Program-made: the position numbers and the translations under genes
Shown: piece by piece, positions 35,680 through 45,500 of the stretch
How the letters are laid out: each line of letters opens with the position of its first letter
How positions within the stretch are numbered: position 1 is the stretch's first letter
The notes under the pieces: generated by a model
Told to the model about the DNA's origin: nothing
Seen by the model: the letters and a program-made list of their open reading frames with translations, nothing else
Database searches by the model: none
Assembly (NCBI GenBank): GCA_964620445.1
Contig: CAZUHB010000019.1
Coordinates: forward strand, 33,318 to 97,317
Length of the DNA stretch: 64,000 nt
DNA from: CAZUHB01 sp964620445
Lineage (GTDB): Bacteria; Planctomycetota; B15-G4; CAYZWU01
Direction of reading: 5' to 3'

Positions 35680-36246
35680 ATGAGCCGGCAGCAAAAAAGC
35701 CAACCCGCGTCCGACGAGGATCTTTACAGAGAATTTCTGGCCGGTGATCGGGCCGCGCTGGAAGAGATTTACCACCGCTACAAAGCACGCTTGCTCGCCT
35801 ACATCATGGCTATTCTCGGTCGCCGGCGCGATGCCGAAGACGTACTGCACGATCTCTTTCTCTTCTTTGTCTCGCGTCCGGGGGCTTTTCGATTCAAAGG
35901 GTTGCTACGTGGTTTTCTCTTCACATCGGCACGCAACCGGGCGCTCAACGCGCTGCGTCGTTTGCGGCTGGAGGACGAATCGTGTTCTCGAGCGGCCGAT
36001 CTTTTTCTGATCCCGCGCGAAGACGAGACCGAGCCCGTGGTCGACTTCAAGACGCGGCGGCAGCTGGCCGAGGCGGTTGCGGCCCTGGACGCAGATCTCA
36101 GGGATGTGGTGGTTCTGCGCGCGGTGGAAGGGATGACCTTCCGCGAGATCGCCCAGGTGGTGGATCGCAACAGGCACACGGTACGCTCGCGTTACCAGAA
36201 AGCCTTGCGGGAGCTTTCGAAGGTCATGAAGAAGGTCGTTCAATGA
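35680..36246 (+). CDS. ECF RNA polymerase sigma factor
   Basis: A 188-residue sigma-70 family group 4 factor. Region 2 (LEEIYHRYKARLLAYIMAIL, RRRDAEDVLHDLFLFF, GFLFTSARNRALNALRRLR) and region 4 (AVAALDADLRDVVVLRAVEG, MTFREIAQVVDRNRHTVRSR) are both complete and joined by a short linker, with no extra domain. The ATG at 35680 gives the usual length; an upstream in-frame GTG/ATG extension is rich in cysteines and unlikely. It overlaps the next gene by four bases (ATGA), and that gene encodes a membrane protein with a FecR-like domain, so the pair looks like an ECF sigma factor with its regulator. Confidence 0.9.
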   Translation: MSRQQKSQPASDEDLYREFLAGDRAALEEIYHRYKARLLAYIMAILGRRRDAEDVLHDLFLFFVSRPGAFRFKGLLRGFLFTSARNRALNALRRLRLEDESCSRAADLFLIPREDETEPVVDFKTRRQLAEAVAALDADLRDVVVLRAVEGMTFREIAQVVDRNRHTVRSRYQKALRELSKVMKKVVQ

Positions 36247-39200
36247 GTCAAGAAGATAACAGACAAAACGATCGTGAGACAGACGCAATCGAGTCTCTTC
36301 TGGAGACGTTCGATCCTGTCGATCCGTCACCCGAAAAGGATGCCCAAATTCTGCGGGCCCTCCGGTCGGATCAGTCATCACCGATGCTAACTCACCAATG
36401 TGCGACGGAAAGGAATCCATTCTGGCATCGAACAGCCGTCGCAGCCGGAATCCTCGCGATCGCCATAACCATCTTCTTCATCGTCGCCGATGGTTGGGGA
36501 CCGCCAACTCGAACGGACGACATGGCGAAACGGGATTCGAGCGAATCCCTTTCGCAGGATAGGCTTCTCCACAATCCCGGTCCTGATTCCCAGACGATTC
36601 ATTTGTCCGACAACGTTGTGCTGACCCTTTCAGCGCACACCAAAGGCCGTCTTGAGACATCGAACGCCAAAGACTACCATCTTTTCGAGATTTTCGCGGG
36701 TGCAGTCGAAGCCGATGTGGGCGGCGCTTTGCTGGTTATCAACACCGATGGCGTACGGGCCTCCTGCCGCGAGGGGACTTTCAAGATCATTCGGAAATCA
36801 GGGACTCTGTCGAATATGGAGGAGGAGCCGATGACCTATAAGAAATGGATCGTGGCCGGTGGCCTCGGCGCGGCCGCGGTGGTCGTGGTGGTGACGAGCG
36901 GCATCGTCGATCTCGAAACCGGCACGGATTCGGCCACACTTGAACCGGCGGAGTCAGCCGTTGTATCCCAAGGGGGTGAGATCGCGGTCAGCACCGATAA
37001 GACGCGCTCCGACCGTACAGAACCTCCCGACGGGCAACTCTCCCGCGAGGCGATTCCGGTGAGCGGTCTGCGCATCGCGGGAAAGGTGACGAACAAGGTC
37101 ACTGGCACGCCGGTTCAGTCCTTCGACATCTACGTGAGAGGCCGGATCGACGGTGAGCCGAAGCGGACCGAAATTTTTAGTGAGACGTTGCACGATACTG
37201 ACGGGACTTTTTCGATTCCCCTCCCAGGGGAAGGCAAGTACTCACTCACCGTAACCACGTCGCGCCACCGACCCGAACAAGTGAGAGGTCTTGAAATCAC
37301 TGAGGGTCGGAGTCTGACCGATCTGAACGTGAGCCTCGATCCAGGCCTGAGTCTGTCCGGTCGTGTGGTGGCCGGTGCCACCGGCCTGCCGGTCAAGGGC
37401 GCATTTGTCGGTGCCGCACAGTCCGATCAATCCAGGATCAACATGGAATGTCTCCTATCAGGACGAGATCAGCGCATCATTCATGCACGGACCGATGAGC
37501 GCGGGCGATTCACGATCAGCGGCCTGAGACGGTTCTGGGAGGGGACCTCGAAATATCCGGTTGCCGAATCAAAGAAGTGCTGGACGATCGTAGCGGTCCA
37601 CGACGACTTTGCCGAGGGAACGGTTACGGCCAGGGAGGGGGAGACCGCTATCGAGATTCGACTGAAACCGGGATTTCACATCCACGGCCGCGTCTACGAC
37701 AGGCGGGGGAATCCGGAACCGGGTGTCGTCATCTCATTGGGCGGTGGCCGCATGCCGCTGAGAGGATTGCTCGCCATCTACGATCCACGTAAAACCAAAG
37801 CACCATCCACGACGTGGGAAGAAGCCCGTCGGAACGCATCCACCGGTCCATACGGCACGGTGGGAACCCAACCCGTGCTGACCGCTGCCGATGGCTCTTT
37901 TCGTATCGGCCCGGTCGCGCCCGGATTCGTCGAGGTCACTGCCAAGGAGCCTCTGTATCAAGCGACGCACGGTGCCAAAGCGCCGAACGCCGAAATCGGA
38001 TCGGTAGAATCCGATAAGTTCGCGTGGGAGTCCAAGCTGGTCCAGATCGTCGATGGGGACGTGGAAGTGAACTTCGGAATGACGAAGGAACTCGTGACAT
38101 GGCAGGGTGTCTTTCACAACATCGGGGGAACCCCAATCGGCGACGCGGAACTCGGCTGCAAACTGATCGAGGCCCTCGGCGACTCAGGGCATCGCCTACA
38201 AACCAGTACAACAGAAACCGATGGCGAAGGTCAGTTCACCTTCGAAAAACTCGTTCCGGGAATCTACAAGTTGCGGTTCAAAAATTCGGGCACATTCGGC
38301 TCCATCGAATGCGGCGAGGCGATCTTCGAGATTCCCGGTCGATTCAAAAAGGACATCACCCTTTCGGGCGCCATGGTGCACGGTCTCGTTGTCGATGAAT
38401 CAACAGGACTTCCTATCCGACGGAAAGGCATACAGGTTACGCCCGTAAACAGGGATACAAACGATCAGATTTCGTCGAGCGTGACCGATGAGGAGGGACG
38501 GTTCACTCTTTTCGAGTTGCCGCCTGGGATTTATAATTTCCAGGCGCAAGATCTGGAACTCGCCACGGGATTCAAGAAGAACGTTCGCGTTACGCGCGGA
38601 GCAGTGATCGACAACCTCAGGATCGCCATCCCTCCGAGCGGGAAGGTTGTTTTTCGATGCTACGGATTTGAGGAGACTCAGGACGTCTTTCTCTATTTCT
38701 GGGATCCGGCCACCCCGCGTTTCATTTGGGGGAGCAACGCGGGCTACAATCGCGAAATCGGTATTTTCGAGCGGATGTGGCCGTTCCGGGCGGGTAATTG
38801 GCGGGTGGAGATCAAGGTGGGAGATCTGGGGCGGGTCGTTCGTGAGTTTGTTGTGTATGTCGGTGCAACAACCGAGGTGGTGGTCAATCGTAGCGACTTC
38901 GATCCATTCACCGGTGACCTCGTTCTCGACGGATCGTTGAGGTATTCTGACGGCACTCCGGTGGAAAAGACCGGTCTTCGTTTCCGCACGTGGGGGATAC
39001 CGGGCGTGACAGGAGATATCACATGCACAACGGGAGAGGAGGGCACTTTCAGTCTCAGCGGGTTCAAGCCGGGACTGTGGGAGGTCGACGTCCTGCTCTC
39101 TCCCCCTACCACGTTAAATACGATCGATCTCGAGTCGATCGTGATTCCCACAGACGCGTCCAATCCCTATCCGTGCCATCTCGTGGTGCCGCGAGCACGG

Positions 39201-39728
39201 CTCCGCGCCATTCTTCACAACGCGGCCACTGGCGAATGCCTCCATGCGCACACGGGCGGCTGGGTGTGCCTGCTCGATCCCGAGCGCGACGAGGGCGTCT
39301 GCGAGCCGATCAACTTCGAGCAGAATCCGATCAACCTGAATTGGCTCCCTGCGGGCCGATACAGGCTTCGCGTCGCAGCCCGTGGCTATCAGGAGTTTGA
39401 TTCGCCAGCGATCCTCCTCGTCGACAACCAACACCTCGATCTCGGCCGAATCGAACTTGAACCACTCGGCATGGTGCTCCTTCAATGCGTCGACGACAGG
39501 GGAGATCCCGTGGCGTGTACAGCGGAGTTTCCTGGCCTGCTCGGCCAATTTCGCTTCCCCATCCAGGACAGAGACATCACTCCCAAGAACAAAAAACTGT
39601 ACAGGAACTTGCCTTTCGGTGAGGTGACGGTGCGATTCAAGGGACGGGGTTTTCGGACCAAGAACGTGACGATCGAAATCAAGCGCGGCGAGTGCCAAGA
39701 ACACAAGATTGTGCTCGAGCGGGAATGA
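36243..39728 (+). CDS. Membrane FecR-like protein with carboxypeptidase-regulatory-like repeats, probable sigma regulator
   Basis: A 1161-residue protein coupled to the ECF sigma gene by an ATGA overlap. The first 60 residues are acidic and cytoplasmic (candidate sigma-binding segment), residues 64-82 are a membrane helix, and residues about 115-245 resemble a FecR domain. Odd within it is a very hydrophobic stretch (202-222, Ala/Val-rich) that could be a second membrane pass or a buried strand. From about 265 on there are several CarboxypepD_reg/Ig-like repeats, each with 'GxVxD..tG.Pv..a.V' and 'TDEEGRFTLFELPPGIY'-type motifs. By context it is a membrane anti-sigma or surface-sensing partner; no zinc anti-sigma HxxxCxxC motif is present, so this is inference. 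Confidence 0.65.
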   Translation: MSQEDNRQNDRETDAIESLLETFDPVDPSPEKDAQILRALRSDQSSPMLTHQCATERNPFWHRTAVAAGILAIAITIFFIVADGWGPPTRTDDMAKRDSSESLSQDRLLHNPGPDSQTIHLSDNVVLTLSAHTKGRLETSNAKDYHLFEIFAGAVEADVGGALLVINTDGVRASCREGTFKIIRKSGTLSNMEEEPMTYKKWIVAGGLGAAAVVVVVTSGIVDLETGTDSATLEPAESAVVSQGGEIAVSTDKTRSDRTEPPDGQLSREAIPVSGLRIAGKVTNKVTGTPVQSFDIYVRGRIDGEPKRTEIFSETLHDTDGTFSIPLPGEGKYSLTVTTSRHRPEQVRGLEITEGRSLTDLNVSLDPGLSLSGRVVAGATGLPVKGAFVGAAQSDQSRINMECLLSGRDQRIIHARTDERGRFTISGLRRFWEGTSKYPVAESKKCWTIVAVHDDFAEGTVTAREGETAIEIRLKPGFHIHGRVYDRRGNPEPGVVISLGGGRMPLRGLLAIYDPRKTKAPSTTWEEARRNASTGPYGTVGTQPVLTAADGSFRIGPVAPGFVEVTAKEPLYQATHGAKAPNAEIGSVESDKFAWESKLVQIVDGDVEVNFGMTKELVTWQGVFHNIGGTPIGDAELGCKLIEALGDSGHRLQTSTTETDGEGQFTFEKLVPGIYKLRFKNSGTFGSIECGEAIFEIPGRFKKDITLSGAMVHGLVVDESTGLPIRRKGIQVTPVNRDTNDQISSSVTDEEGRFTLFELPPGIYNFQAQDLELATGFKKNVRVTRGAVIDNLRIAIPPSGKVVFRCYGFEETQDVFLYFWDPATPRFIWGSNAGYNREIGIFERMWPFRAGNWRVEIKVGDLGRVVREFVVYVGATTEVVVNRSDFDPFTGDLVLDGSLRYSDGTPVEKTGLRFRTWGIPGVTGDITCTTGEEGTFSLSGFKPGLWEVDVLLSPPTTLNTIDLESIVIPTDASNPYPCHLVVPRARLRAILHNAATGECLHAHTGGWVCLLDPERDEGVCEPINFEQNPINLNWLPAGRYRLRVAARGYQEFDSPAILLVDNQHLDLGRIELEPLGMVLLQCVDDRGDPVACTAEFPGLLGQFRFPIQDRDITPKNKKLYRNLPFGEVTVRFKGRGFRTKNVTIEIKRGECQEHKIVLERE

Positions 39729-39784
39729 CAGCCCCTTTCTCAAAATCAGGGAATTGATGGATGAACCGAAAGGTCCAAGAGACG

Positions 39785-39790
39785 TATAAT
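39785..39790 (+). promoter_or_regulatory. Perfect -10 box before the selenoprotein gene
   Basis: TATAAT at 39785-39790, about 57 bases before the ATG at 39847. The sequence 17 bases upstream (TGAACC) is only a partial -35 match. Confidence 0.35.
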
Positions 39791-39846
39791 TCCATTCGAC
39801 AGGGACCTACGAACAAGAAGATTGTCTCTCGATCATGGGGGATGCC

Positions 39847-42276
39847 ATGAAGAACCGACTTTTCCTTATGCTGATTCCCATCGCACTTATCATTGTACTG
39901 CAAAGCGCCGCGCACAGCGGCGATGAGCAGGAATTGACCGGCGCCGAGATCTACCAGCGATTCACGTCCGCTCTCGACAAGATGAAAACATTCAGTCTCG
40001 ACAGCAAGTACCTCTGGACCGCCGGCGGAGAGACGATCGGCGACTGCACGATCCGGTACCTATTGAAAAAACCGGACCTCTACCGCGTCGAGATCGTCGA
40101 CCAGCAGAGCAGGCTGGCCGGGATTCTCGTGTGCGATGGCGAGTTCTGCTGGAAGAGGTGGCCCCTAGGCACGACCTTTTTCTCCCAGTACACGGGCACG
40201 ATCGAGAAGGAGGTCAAGATCTACACGAAGGACCGCGCCATGCAGGGAATGTCGATCAGCCACCAGCTCAACACGCTGCCCGAGGTGTGCATGCCGGTTT
40301 TCAACGCCAACGCCTTTTTCGGCGGAACCGAGTCGGTCATGGAATACCTCGACGAGATCGAGCTGATCGGCGAGGAGGAGATCGAAGGCGAGCCGTGCCA
40401 CACGCTCGAGGTGAGCATGATGGAGGGGCAGCGGGTGCGCACGATCTGGCTCTCGAAGAAGGATTTCTTGCCGCGCAAGCTCTTCAGCGATTTGATCGTG
40501 GCCAATCCGCAGACCACGACCGAGGTCTGGTCGAAGATCTCTGTCGACCCGGAGCTCGACGACGCACTTTTCGCGTGGACGCCGCCTGACGATTACGAGG
40601 AACGCCGCACGCCGACGGTCGAGGAGATGATCCTGCAGGTGGGGGACGAGGCCGCCGACTTCACTCTCGATGACGCTGACGGGAAACCTCTCGCCCTCGC
40701 CGAGTTCAAGGACAAGATCATCTGGCTCATGTTCTGGAGGATCGGATGACCGGCCTGTCGTGAGGAAGGTCCTCACATCGCCGCGATCGCTGAAGAATAT
40801 GCCGACCAGGACGTGGTGGTTCTCGGTTTCAACTCCTCCGATGATGCCGACCTGGCGCGCGAGTTCATGACGGAGTGCGGATTCACCTTCCGCACCGTGC
40901 TCGATTCGAGCGAAGCGGCGACGATGACCGCTATCAGGGATTACAAGGCGTGCTGCGTGCCGTTGCACTACGTGATCGACAGGGAGCGCACGATCGCTCT
41001 TGCACAGCCCGGATTCGAGAAGGGGTACAAGACCATACTCGGCACCCTGGCCCGGCTCGGTGTGGACACGGGCGTCGAACCGCTGCCCGCCCCGGAGGCG
41101 AAGCGCAAGCAGGAGCCGGCCAGACGCGGGTGGGAAGAAGCCGACGCCGAAGATCGGGCTGATTCGTCGATCGAGAAATGCTCCCTCTCCGGCAAGGTCA
41201 TGGACCAGAATCACCGGCCCGTGCAGGGCGCCCGGCTCATGGTCCACTCCGGCGAGCACTCATTCAGCCGGTCGGTCCGAACGGACGGGGAGGGGATTTA
41301 CTCGCTCGATGGTCTGAAGCCGGGCCATTACGCGGTGAGCTTGTCGAGAAGGCCGGGCCGCCACGCCCGATCAGCGTCACCGCCCGATCGTTCCAGGCGC
41401 CGATTCCCGTCCCACTGGCTCAGGATGGATCAGATCGGACCGGGCCAGGCCGCCACGATCGACTTCGCTCCCGTGAAGGACGCGGCCTCTCTGTCGGGCG
41501 AGGTTCTCGATCCCGAGGGAAAGCCGCTCTCCGGGTGCAGGGTGTCGGTCAACAATTTCAGCCATCGCCGCGAGGAAGGCTTCCAGGCGTTCTCGGTGCG
41601 CACCTCGACCGACGGATACGGACGCTTTGCGATCGACAATCTGAATCCCGGGACTTACGACGCGACCATACGGAAGAGCGGCGAATACTGCCGGTCGCCG
41701 GCGGGCGAGATCCGCCTCGAAAATGGCGAGGCGAAGGAGATCGTCATTCCGCTCCATCCGGGGAGAATCAACGGGTGGATCGACGTCGAGGGTGAAATCC
41801 CGCCCGGAACGAGACATCCCTACATCATGGTCACCCCCGCGGGGGATACCTTCGGCCTGCAGTGGAGTACCGAGGCGTACAGCTTCAGCGCCTTCGAGGT
41901 CCAGAACCTGCCTCCCGGAAACTACGAGGTCGTTGCCATGTTGAGGGGTTTCTTCTGCGAGCCCGAGTCTTTCAGGATCGAAAAGGACCGCAAGCCGGAC
42001 ATCGTGGAGGTCACGCTCAAACCGGCCGGTTCGGTCCTCTTCATGCTGGCCGACAAGGAGCGCAATCCGATCGAGCACGCCGTCATCGTCAGGATCATCC
42101 CCGGGAAGGGCGAGATCACCGCCGACATGGAAAAACTGTCGAGCGGCGTGTACCGCGTCCACTCCGTGGCGATCGGAGAAACCTTGTTCCGTATCGAGTC
42201 ATCGGGCCACGGCAAGGTGGAGAAAACCGTGACGGTGAACGAGGGGGAAGAGGCCGTGGTGGAGGTGCAGCTCTAG
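39847..42276 (+). CDS. TlpA-like thiol-disulfide selenoprotein with TGA-encoded selenocysteine (U-P-A-C)
   Basis: One 810-codon frame is interrupted only by TGA at 40747-40749 (codon 301). It carries a signal peptide (residues 1-23) and a domain to about 265 resembling outer-membrane lipoprotein-sorting or DUF2092-like folds (KMKTFSLDSKYLW, EIEGEPCHTLEV). A thioredoxin/AhpC-TSA domain follows (VGDEAADFTLDDADGKPL...), where IIWLMFWRIG-TGA-PACREE aligns with the TlpA FWATWCPPCREE motif, placing TGA at the first redox cysteine. The fold continues in frame through VVVLGFNSSDD and a cis-proline at ACCVPLHYVID. Carboxypeptidase-regulatory-like repeats fill about 445-809. A SECIS-like hairpin follows the TGA. 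The alternative is a nonsense mutation, but the exact position and hairpin argue against it. SD GGGGGA precedes the ATG. Confidence 0.82.
40747..40783 (+). promoter_or_regulatory. Bacterial SECIS-like element with its UGA codon
   Basis: After TGA (40747-40749), CGGC (40751-40754) can pair with GCCG (40780-40783). Above a small internal loop a 6-bp stem GTGAGG (40760-40765)/CCTCAC (40771-40776) holds the loop AAGGT. The apical loop begins 17 bases after the TGA and contains GGU, as in the E. coli fdhF element, whose AGGUCU loop begins about 18 bases after its UGA. The hairpin is coding (REEGPH). Confidence 0.8.
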
Positions 42277-42508
42277 GGTACGGGGAAATTGCCGATTCCG
42301 CGCGAACGCCCACCGTGGAGAAGGAAAAAGCCCAAGAATTTTCGAAAACCGTGAGTCCATTTCGCGGCGAGCGGGTACATGGTGTTGACGAAAGAGAGGG
42401 CGGCAAAAAGAGACTACGTCCTTTTCAAAATTCAGCTCTGCACGGAAAGCCGGAACAGACTTTTTGCCGGCTCGAGCAGGGACGGAATCGGCCGGTCGGA
42501 GCAAGGCA

Positions 42509-45500
42509 GTGACGCACACCCATTTTTCAGATAATCCCGAACTCCTCCTGTCGCATGCCGATTTCGTGCGCGCCCTGGCGCGCAGCCTGCTTCATGACGA
42601 ACACCTCGCCGACGATGTGGTTCAAGAAGCCTGGATGGCCGCGCTGCAAGAGCCCCGGGGCAGCATCAAGAAGGTGCGCGCCTGGCTGGCCGGCACGGTG
42701 CGCAATCTCTCCATCAAGAAGCTGCGCACGGAAGGACGAAAAACGCGCACGGCGCGCGCCGCGGACCGTCCCGAACCGGTCCGGTCTCCCGAGGAGATGG
42801 TCGAACGCGAAACCGTTCGGCGCAGGATGGTGGATGCGGTGAGCGCCCTCGATGAGCCCTACCGTTCGGTGATTCTATTCCGTTACTACGATGACATGCC
42901 GCCGCGCAGGATCGCCCGTCTTCTGGGTATCCCCGTCGAAACCGTCAAGACGCGCATTCAGCGCGGGCTGAGGCGGATGCGAACACAACTCGATGAGTCG
43001 TACGGCGGCAGCCGCAGAACGTGGTGCCTCGCCCTGGCGCCCCTTGCGGGTCTCGAAGTCGCCGCGGCCTCGGCCACGGCGGCAGCAACCACCTCGATCA
43101 TGACGGGAGCCCTTGCCATGAGTATGAAAACAAAAGTCGCCATCGCGACCGGTCTGACACTTCTTTTCGGTCTCACATGCACCATCTTGTTCCTGGACCT
43201 TGAAGAAGACCGGAGGCCGCCTGTCCTCCTGGATCAGGCCGCCTTCGAGCCCGAGGAACAATCCACTCTCGAAGAAGAACCGTTAGCTGATGAAGCGGCC
43301 CGCCTGCCGCTCCGGCTCGAAGACAACCTCCCGCGGGACGCGATGCCCGAGTCCTTTGCGAAAGCCCTCGGGCGTATCAGCGGCCGCCTGGTGGAAGAGG
43401 ATGGTTCACCGGTCCCTCACACCCGGGTGGGGATCGTGGGCGGAGACTTGTTCGATATCCTCAGGGATGCGGGCGCCCTATTCAGGGGCGGTCCCCACGA
43501 CCTTGCGCTGAAGGAGGCCGCAACGCGAACCGCCGAGGACGGGACCTTCTCGTTTGCGGGGGTCTTTCCGCGCTCCTTCTACGTCTTCTGGGCCGACGCG
43601 GGCGGTCCGCGGGCCTACGCGCGTCTTCTGGACAGCCCGCCCGACCCAGGCGGAACAGCCGATCTCGGCGACATCGTTCTGCCTCCCTACGTGACTTTCC
43701 GCGGGAGAGTGGTGGACGAGAGCGGCGAACCGGTGCAGGGCGCGCGGATCCGCGCCACGAACCTTCCTCCTCTCGTCCTCATGAGCGGATTGCAGGATTT
43801 TGGCCGGAAAGGATCTTTCCTCGTCCAGTCGGAGAAGCAGGATGCCGGCAGGGTGCTCGATCCGCCGCCCGTTGTTCACGATCTTTTCGACAAACTGCCC
43901 ATCCCGACGACGCGCACGGCGAACGACGGCTCCTTCCGGCTCGAGGGTGTGCCTCTCGGCTTCGCACTGGTCATCGTCGATCACGACGATTTCGCGACCC
44001 TTTCCGGAGGTCCTGTCGCGACGGGGCGGAGCGGGCAAAAGGACATCGGCGATCTCGTGCTGCTCGAGGGATACACCGTGAGAGGTGTGGTGACCGATCA
44101 CGAGGGAGAGCCCCTGAGTGGGATCGAGGTCCGCGCCGGAAGTGTCCGGGCTTTCAGGGAATTGACTGTTTTGCAGCCTCCGGTGAGGACCGACACCCAG
44201 GGCGCGTTCCGCGTGGGGGCGCTCGGCACCGATTCTGCAATGGTCGCCGTCCAGCGCCACGCCACGGACAAGTGGACCGTGATCGGCCCCCTGTTCACCG
44301 AAGACGAGCCCGCGGTGATTGCTCTACCGCCGGCCAACGACCTCGAGATCAAGGTCGTGACCAAAAGCGGAATCCCGGTCGACGGTGCGCAACTCAAAAT
44401 CGGCAGCGACGAGGTGGATCCTGATCTCACCCTTCTCGATCCCCCGAAGGTTCCGACGGAACGGATGGACCAGTCCGCCCCGGGGATCTTCGTGGTCAAT
44501 GATCTGCCCGCCGGCCGATACAGATATCTGGTTACGGCGCCCGGATATGCGGCGGTCCAGAAGAAGGTGACCATTCACGAGGAGCCGGTCGAAAGAGAAG
44601 TGGTTCTCGAACCCGCTCTCGAGGCCCGCTTGCGCGTCATCGACGCGGACGGGGATCCGGTGGAGTGGGCCGAGGTCCACGCCTTCATGGGAAGCAACGA
44701 CTGGAACCGCGAGCAGCACCGTCTCAGCAGCTGTCGCACCGACGCGAAGGGCCGCGGACTTCTCGAGAATCTGCGTCGGGGCAAGTACACGATCACTGTT
44801 ACACATCCCGGATTTGCGCTCTCCTTCGGCGTTCTCGATGTGCCGACTGAGCAGGAGTTCCTTCTGATCGTCGACCGGGGCGGATCGATCGAGGGTGTGG
44901 TCTATTCCCTTTCCGAGGAGTGGACGCCTCCGTACATGATCGTTCTCGGACGGAGGAACTGGCGCCATGCGCCCGGCGGTGAGAGCCCGCGCATCGCGGT
45001 GACCGACAAGGAGGGCCGCTTCCGCGTGAGCCATCTGACTCCGGCGGAGTGGTGGGTCAATGTGGTTCCGCGCCTCTTTGCCAGAAGTCCGGCAGAGCTT
45101 GTGGGAAACCTCGATTTCAGATCGATCGGATCCACGAGGGCGATCGTGAAGCGCGCGGAAACGACCTATCTCGAACTGACTCTCGGCGAGAGCGCTGCCG
45201 ATGGAACGACGATCGAGGAGACGGGCTCGGTCTCCGGACGGATGTTCGTGGATCAGATTCCGGCGGAAGGGGCGACCGTCTCGATCCGTTCCGGCGTGGA
45301 ACTGAGCACCACCACGGGATCTGACGGCGAGTTTCTGTTGCCGGAGGTTCCCTGTGGAACACACACACTCCTCGTCTCCCGCAAGCTGGGCATCGGGGGG
45401 ACTTCCCATCCGTCCTTCGTCCGGACGATCGAAGTCGAACCGGCCCGGACGGTGCACGTCGACCTCGACATCCGCACCGGTTCACTCTCGGGCCGCATCG

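Noticed and set aside
40747..40749. TGA as a true stop, making two genes (ending 40749 and starting 40813)
   Set aside because: The frame is continuous on both sides, the thioredoxin fold is split in the middle by it, and the TGA replaces a catalytic cysteine next to a SECIS-like hairpin.
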